Source: Colius striatus | Taxonomy: Eukaryota > Chordata > Aves > Coliiformes > Coliidae | Direction: 5' to 3' | Assembly: GCF_028858725.1 (NCBI RefSeq) | Contig: NC_084767.1 | Span: forward strand, 17,623,895-17,687,894 | DNA length: 64,000 nucleotides | The notes under the pieces: model-generated | The model's input: only the letters and a program-made list of their open reading frames with translations | Databases searched by the model: none | What the model was told of the DNA's origin: nothing | Shown: positions 57,403 to 64,000 of the stretch, in pieces | How positions within the stretch are numbered: the first letter of the stretch is position 1 | Layout of the letters: each line of letters opens with the position of its first letter | Made by a program: the position numbers and the translations under genes

Positions 57403-60400
57403 CTGCAGTCTCAGCAGAAATAAGGAGATTTTTTTTTTCTTTCCATCTCACACTCTTGTCTGGCAGCACCAGGTTTGGAGTATGGAGCTTCTAAGAAAGG
57501 CAAGATGTGCACAGTGTTTCTGTCTTAGATGTGCTCCCGGGCCAGCGTTTGAAAATACAGGTGCTTGGTCATATGACAGACACTACCATCATCAATGTCT
57601 GCTTCAGAAGAGAAGCAGCTTGCAGAGGCCCTAGGCTTGATCTTGGCAGAATGGCAGCAACATTGTCCTTTGTTAAACAGGTGAAGAACTGAGGTGCTAA
57701 AAGAAAGTGTATAGGTATGTGAAAGTAGCAGTAAACAGTTAAGACAAGATCAGGTTGTCCTTTCTTTGAACCAATTGTGTCCTGTACTAGATATGCCTTA
57801 AGCCAAGGCTGTTCTATCAGCTCAGGGGAGCTCACAGTCACCTGTGGCCAGTGAGAGCTGGTTTATATTTCCACTACCTGACACCCTTTTATATTCTTTA
57901 TTCATATACATAAGATAATAAGGCTGAAAGAGGAAAATGGCTACGGTGATATGGAATATATAAAGAGAACAGATGATGCTAAGTAATGACTGTAAAACTA
58001 CCTAATAAATCCTCGGTGATAGTATGAAATCTTTGCATCTGCTCACTAGATAGAATTATTTCATTGCTTCCAGGCCTCGTACATGGGTATATAAGTCAGT
58101 GCATCAGCATCTTCAGGGACACATCCATAATAAAGATAATACTAATTTTCCTAGCAATGTTTTTTCCTGTCAGCCAAAGGTAATTAAGTGGTTAAAGGAG
58201 AACTCAGTTTGCTACCTAATGTAAAAAATAACTCATGCGTTTTATGTCTCCTAGTCTTCTAACTTTCACCAGTGTCAGGCCACAATGGTTTTGCATTTCC
58301 TGTAACAACCTTTCAGTAGATACGAGATAGAGTATGCTAAGTGCGGGGTTTGTAATCACTTTTCTTTTGTGTCTGATGTCCCAGCTATCCATGGATCTTT
58401 GCATGGTCAGATCATGGCTCTGAAATAATCACATTTAACGTAGAAATAATAGAATGGATGCAAAATGAGGTGGAACTAACAAATGAAAATAATAGGGTAA
58501 TTAAATGACAGTAATTTCAAAGGTTTCTAATGTCTCATGTGGAGTACAATAATGCTCCTTTACTATTTATCCAACCTTGAGACCAATGATTTGCTTTTGA
58601 AAAGTTTTGCAAAGGTATATAGGCCGAAATAAGTGCCATCTTTCCTGTATGTACTCTGCCTAGACTAATTGAAAAGCTATCAGGGAGAGGAAATTGGGTT
58701 TGTGCTGGGAGGGTGTGCTTGCGCTCTGATCTTCAGGAAGCTATAGCAAATCTCCAGAAAAATTAATTGTTTAGACTTGAAAGAGCTCCATTAAGCTGAG
58801 GTAATGGGCAAATTTGGCATTCCTCAACAGTGATCTCAGGTTTCTTCCAAATCTTACTAAACTAATCATTATTTCTGCCCCATTCAGTCCGGCATTTTCT
58901 AAATTTGCACAGCTTTTACTGCCAAATTACCTCTGCAGCTGACAAGACATCATGGCAGAAGCAAGTACATTTTAAATTGTGGTAAATTTGGCACTGCCTG
59001 TTCTAAAAGCAAAGATCATCCCAGGGCAGCAGAGTTGCTGTTCCAGCACTAGAAGAGTTGTTAAAAATCACCATAAGAGCAAAAGCATGTGTTGAAGCTT
59101 CACTTATGATGTTGGGTTTTGTATGTGTATAAAACAGAAATTCCAGCTTTGTTTTCTGGCCAGGCTCCCATGAAGTCCTTCCCTCTGAGGACCACAACCC
59201 TCCCTTGCTACAGGAGCGGTCCCTCCACCACTCAGCACTCACAGCTCCCCATGTTCCCTTTCAACCTGCAGTGCCTTTCAAGTGCAGGCAATACTTTCTT
59301 TTCCTCTCTTTGTTTTTTTTATGCTTTTCCTTTTAACGGTGTGTTAGTGGCAGAGAAGCCCATAGAAATAAAAGCACTCCACAAAAAGGCTACAACAAAA
59401 TACTTGATAAGAATGAGACCTTGAAATTACAGCCTGAGATATATGGCTCAATCCTGCTCGTGGGTACTCAAGGCATTAATTTCTGAATACTGTCTGCTTT
59501 AGTAGGTAATTTTTGTGAAATGCCTGGAGAGGCTGGTACATTTCACCATATACTATAATGAAGTATGGCAGATTTTAGAGAGATGAAGGATTGTGCAAAG
59601 GTGCAGCCGCCTGACACTGGGCTTGATTTTGAGCATGAGCTGCTTCCTATTTTATCTAAGCCTGATTCCGTCATTCTTGGAAAGGAGGGTGCATGCTTTT
59701 GATGGTGAATCTTGTTATAAGTACTTATTTGGCAAGCCAGTGAATAAGAAAAGCTATCATGATTTGACACGTGAAATGTGAAGTCTCAATTACTTTTATG
59801 TTGTTTTTCTCTCTGTAGATCAAGAGTGAAAAATATATTTTAATTAAAAAGTGAAATACGATATCCAGATCTCAGCATGGCTCGTGGAGAACAATCTGAA
59901 TTTTGGAGTGCGTCATAAGTCTCGGAGCAGAGCTTGCGTTGCACTTCACAGGCACGGGCAGCAGGCGTGGCTGATAATGTCGACTGATTTATTTGACTGT
60001 TATCTGACCATTTCTTTACTTAAGGGAAAAGGAGGCTGCAGATGGCATCCCGCATATCGAGATAGCTGTCCTTGCAAAGTCCCTTTATGTATTTTACATT
60101 TTAATCCTTCTTTCCTTGCATGCTTTTTGGTTTTTTTTTAAAGAAATTAAGGTTATGTGCTTTCTCCCTTTCTTCATCACCTCCTGCCCGGCCACCTCTG
60201 AATTCCTTGACCGACCTCACCTGAACTTGGCCACAAGATGAAGGCTCAGAGATATTGATCACTGCACCCGTTGTTGGTGGAGCAAAGATATTACTCAGAG
60301 AAAACCATGTAGAAGTTGTTTATTCATTTGTTTGCTGATAATATGTGGGTTATTAGCTGCCATATAAGATGGACCGGCTGCAACATGTGCTCTTGACCAT

Positions 60401-60630
60401 GCAGCAAGCCAAAACAAAGCCAAAAGCCACTGAAAAATGCGAGGGCATTTCTGAACACGTTGTGGTGCTAAGGTTGCTCCTGCATGAAGGAGCTGAGCTT
60501 GTATCCTCCAAGTTACTACAAGCTGGCATTATGTTTTCCACTGACCAGAAACATAGGCAAATTAGCTCTTTTGCTCAAATTAATGCCCAATTTAAAATAA
60601 AAAGGATAACTTTTGGCACATTGGGAAAAA
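57403..60630. other. Intergenic, with one CpG-rich AT-rich island
   Basis: About 3.2 kb with no recognised gene. The interval 59855-60060 differs from its surroundings in CpG content and is described in the findings. A strong acceptor-like tract (tgtttttctctctgtag) ends at 59818, but all three frames after it stop within 15 codons. Confidence 0.5.
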
Positions 60631-60631
60631 A

Positions 60632-60676
60632 ATGTCTCCTAATACCCTTAAAATTCTCTGATTCTGTGATTCTGTA
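60632..60676 (+). mobile_element. Probable CR1 LINE 3' scrap
   Basis: Only the tail is clear: ttctctgattctgtgattct preceded by 'taataccctta', a degraded form of the CR1 'ccaaccccta' block. Short, so less certain than the other copies. Confidence 0.65.
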
Positions 60677-61377
60677 ATGAATTTTGAAGGGCCATGTTTG
60701 AAAATGTAGAGTTTTCCTTGCCTGTGTTTCTTGATAGTCATTTGAGGTATCTCACTATTAATAAACAGTAACATCTTCCTTCAACTGGTCTATTTGGGAT
60801 GAACACCTTGGCTACTCCTCTGTTATGGTAAGTGGACTGAAACAAAAGGTTTTTATGGAGTTCTCTCTACTTTCCAGATGTAGTACACCACTTCACCAAC
60901 AAAGCAGGATTTTTTTTCTTACAGATAATTCTATTTACCCAACACTTTGATAAGATAACTGTATTGAAAGCTAGCCATCTTTAAAATAATGATGCTTGCA
61001 CTTTCCTTTGAATGCTCCAGCTGCTAGGGTCTGAGGTCACTGCACATTGATGGAAACTTCAGCTGTTTTTTCCTCAAAGCAGCCTCACTAGGCTTAAATT
61101 TAGTCCACACCTTACTGAATAACACTAGAATTGTAAAATTCTGTGCTATGAGATTGGCAATCACTATGCTTGGTGGTGCATGGTTTGAGTAGTGTTCTGT
61201 GTATCTAATATCGTCAACAACTTGAAAAGGAATCAAACCTAGTTATGACAAAAGTATAGATGGATAATTATGCAGTATTTTAATAGAATCATTAAAATTT
61301 CATCATAGAATCTGCATGTCTTGATCTCCTAAAAAAAAAAAAAGAGGTAGAAAATGAAGAAATTTTAAATTTTTACC
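60677..61377. other. Intergenic, no gene recognised
   Basis: About 0.7 kb of AT-rich sequence with a 13-A run at about 61331-61343 just before the tandem duplication. Nothing else recognised. Confidence 0.5.
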
Positions 61378-61549
61378 TCTGTCAAATTAGGATGTGCTGC
61401 AGAATCTTGTGTGCTTTGCTCCAGAAATGACACACTGGAGGTTCATGGCATAATGACTCAAAATCTGTCAAATTAGAACATGATGCAGAATCTTGTGTGC
61501 TTTGCTCCAGAAGTGACCCACTGGAGGTTCATGGCATAATGACTCAAAA
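61378..61549. repeat. Tandem duplication, two copies of 86 bp
   Basis: Copy 1 at 61378-61463 and copy 2 at 61464-61549, both starting tctgtcaaattag and ending gactcaaaa, directly abutting. By eye they differ at about six positions (around 93% identical), so the duplication is not brand new. No coding potential seen. Confidence 0.95.
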
Positions 61550-63540
61550 TCCCAGTGACTTTAGGACTGCAATAGGTGAGAAGCTTAGGGACAAGGAGAG
61601 GGAATGGGACCCACACTGAATGAATGATTTGCTCTTTCCCTGCCAATGAAATGTAGTAGATAGGGTGGAAGACTCCTGCTCCTAACTCCTGTCCTCCTGT
61701 GGTAGGTATGGCCAGGGGACCACATTCTCTTCTTCAGGTGTGTGGGAATGGCCAAGGCTCACAGAGATCAGAGGATGCTGTTTTTGAGCTCTCTGCTGAG
61801 GGCTGGTATGCAGATTTGGTGTATGTAGCACATGCTTTTAATTGGGTTAAGGGGTCCATGAGTGCACAAACAGGGTCTTTCTACATTAGCCCTTTTGGCA
61901 CTCTAAATCAGGCTAGAGCTCATAGAGCTCATAATATTTGTTTATTTAATGCTTAGTTTATGTCACTAATCATCTTTACTTTCAAGGAACTGATTACATT
62001 TAAACCCTGGGAAGTCAATGAGTATTTTATTACCAATTTCATTAAGGCCAACATTTTAATCCTTGCCATCTAAATCTCTGCATTTGAGTAGAAAGTTCTC
62101 CAGAGCTCGTTACTTTAAATATGAGATCAATGGGTGAACCTTACCAATCATACCATCTATTATTATATTTAGTACTGGGGTAGCTGCAGTGCTAGGAGGA
62201 CTCTTCAAATAAACAGTCATTAAGTATGACAGTGATAATGGAATGTGCACTGTGAAATTATCTAATTACTGACACTTCGAGTCTGTATCAACAATTTGTT
62301 TTGAAATAGGATATAATTAAATTCTTTTGCTCCAAGTACATCCCGAACAGCAATAAACTTTCAGACTTCAGAGAGTGAACAAAAGGTGCCATGTAAAGAT
62401 GAGTTTGAACATTTGGAGGATAATTTTCTTGCAGAAAATGTATGTCATGACTATCATTGTTGGACCTGTTTGCTTGGATCTATTAAAACCTGTTGGTGAT
62501 TATGAAAAGGATGTTCCCAAAGGAAAGGGAGAAGACGAGAATAGTAGCAGATGCTACAGCACCCCAGAATGCTTTACTGTTGGCTGTGGAAGATATCTAA
62601 AACCTGATTTGAACAGTAATTGCTTTATTGGGTCATAGCTTTCAAAAGCAATGTAGCAAACTGAACAGATGCATCTAATCTGTTATTCAGAATAAGAATG
62701 CTCATAGATGCTTCTAAGTGTGGAAGGTCATCATGGTGATTTGTTGATACAGACTGCGAAGCAGCAATATGAGTCAGTGTGCTAAGCAATAATTAAAGTT
62801 AACTGGACACTTGGAAAGGTGTCTGCAAACAGGTTTGATCCAAATCTGTTAGTTTTCCATAAACCTGAGTATTGCAGGGAGCAGCTTGTATGTCACCGAT
62901 GTGGAAGCCATGGTCAGAGGGGACAGCAGAGGGCTGGTGTTGTTGGCAATGACCAGCAATGCAAAGGCAGGAGGGGAGTCAAGGGGAGCATGAGAGCTGA
63001 GAACTCATCCCCTGCTTGGTCTCACTGTGCTGGGGGTGCCGTGTGTGTGGGGTGCTGGCTCATGGCTTGGAACTGTGGAGTGTTTTCTGCTGCCAGGTGA
63101 CAGCAACTGTGGCAGACACAAGATGTTGTGCCCTTTCCTGTCTCCTGACACACGGGAAAGCATTCCATTAGCTTTTCCAGAAGTCTTCAGTGGTGAAACA
63201 GACTCTAGAAATATTTTGAGGGGGGCCTTTGTACCTTTGTCAAGAGTAAGAGTAAAATTCAGAAAAGAAACGATGGCAAAGAAAAACATGCTTTCCAGAT
63301 GACATTGCTTGTAGCTTGCTAGAGCTCCTCCCTGTTTATGTCTCTAACAAGAAATGTAGGCTGCAGGCATTTTGAAAAGAATGTTGCTTTTCATCTACTA
63401 GCAGAAAAACTCGGGAGTAGCGTTCTCTTCTCGTCATTTTTGTGAATTAATTAAAACCCATATAACCCAGCAGTATAAAACTGCCGAGAATGTCATCTCT
63501 CAAGTATCACAGCCTTTAATAAAAGTCAGAGTGGCACTGT
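61550..63540. other. Intergenic, no gene recognised
   Basis: About 2 kb. A frame at 62438-62638 follows an acceptor-like ttttcttgcag at 62434 but resembles no known protein and ends in a stop without a donor. An AT-rich segment at 62240-62330 has several TAATTA-type cores. Confidence 0.5.
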
Positions 63541-63687
63541 TTGTGATCATCCAATGTTTACGGCTGCTGCTTCTAAAGTGCCTTGTGTTTCGGCTTCCAC
63601 TTTGGCTTGTCTCCATCCTTGCTTTAACCTCAGTGACTTTGGCACAGTTATTTCAGCGCTGAACTTCGCCCGTTTTGCCTTCCGCAG

Positions 63688-63911
63688 AATATGGAGTCTG
63701 CCGCTTGCTTATCAAATATGAAACTGTGTACAACTGGGCAACGTGATGCTAATGGAATCGATATAGCAAAAGAGATTTCACAACCCCTCTGTACTTTTTA
63801 CAATTTACTTTGTTCGTCACCCATTAATTCTTATATTGATTTTGCTATAAAACTCAAACTGCATTCCTATCGCTGCCCAAGAAAAAAGCACATTGATTAT
63901 ATTGGAACAAG
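63688..63911 (+). other. Candidate unassigned exon or conserved element
   Basis: A 224-bp interval bounded by an acceptor-like ttgccttccgcag (ending 63687) and a consensus donor ACAAG|GTATGT at 63911/63912. An ATG at 63691 opens a frame that stays open through it (to 63996). The translation resembles no family I know, and its AT-rich codons and Lys/Ile/Cys content are not convincing for a protein. It also lies in a CpG-retaining stretch, so it may instead be a conserved non-coding element or a non-coding RNA exon. Confidence 0.25.
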
Positions 63912-64000
63912 GTATGTTGTAAAAATGAAATGCCTAAAACATTTAAATGTAGTAAGCTCTGCTAAAGTACATAAATCACGTTGTTTAATGTTGTAAATGA
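63912..64000. other. Window end, nothing recognised
   Basis: AT-rich sequence continuing from the candidate element. Too short to interpret. Confidence 0.4.

Noticed and set aside
62375-62638. An open frame with a hydrophobic start after an acceptor-like site (ttttcttgcag at 62434)
   Set aside because: It ends in a stop without a recognisable family, signal for a last exon or poly(A) context. It was considered as an FSTL4 exon but does not match that protein's domains.
1-64000. CRISPR arrays, operons, tRNA/rRNA genes, integrated viral genes
   Set aside because: None is visible. The window is ordinary vertebrate nuclear DNA, and the only regular repeats are the tandem and simple repeats listed.

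Overview
This is a piece of a vertebrate nuclear genome, almost certainly a bird. The evidence is split genes with GT-AG introns, CpG-island promoters, and at least eight fragments of the CR1 LINE, the dominant avian retrotransposon, several ending in the typical CR1 octamer-like tail (ATTCTATGA/ATTCTGTGA). The species cannot be fixed from the sequence alone.

Two complete protein genes lie head-to-tail on the + strand in the first 25 kb. VDAC1 runs from a non-coding first exon in a CpG island (about 290-760) through eight coding exons (7173-15664) to a predicted poly(A) site near 16.5 kb. It encodes the 283-residue mitochondrial outer-membrane voltage-dependent anion channel. About 1.2 kb further on, a second CpG island (about 17.33-18.1 kb) carries the start of C5orf15 (KCT2). 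This is a three-exon gene (17688-23467) for a 273-residue type I membrane protein with a signal peptide, an acidic lumenal stalk, one membrane span and a short tail with a tyrosine sorting motif. Its 3' UTR probably ends near 24.88 kb. The same pair and orientation occur on human 5q31, where FSTL4 is the next gene on the C5orf15 side. All splice junctions keep frame, and neither gene shows damage.

From about 24.9 kb to the end (39 kb) I find no recognisable protein gene. I read it as the gene desert between C5orf15 and FSTL4. It holds scattered CR1 fragments, including an 806-bp copy with a readable reverse-transcriptase remnant. It also has an 86-bp tandem duplication, a 22-bp duplication, an AAC/AAT-rich repeat, a long purine-rich tract, and AT-rich islands with unusually many CpGs near 59.86-60.06 kb and 63.56-63.87 kb. 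The last of these overlaps an open frame bracketed by good splice sites and deserves a check as an unknown exon or conserved regulatory element.

The two genes act in different compartments (mitochondrial outer membrane; secretory/endosomal membranes) and their adjacency implies no shared pathway. I found no CRISPR, operon, tRNA, rRNA or viral gene.
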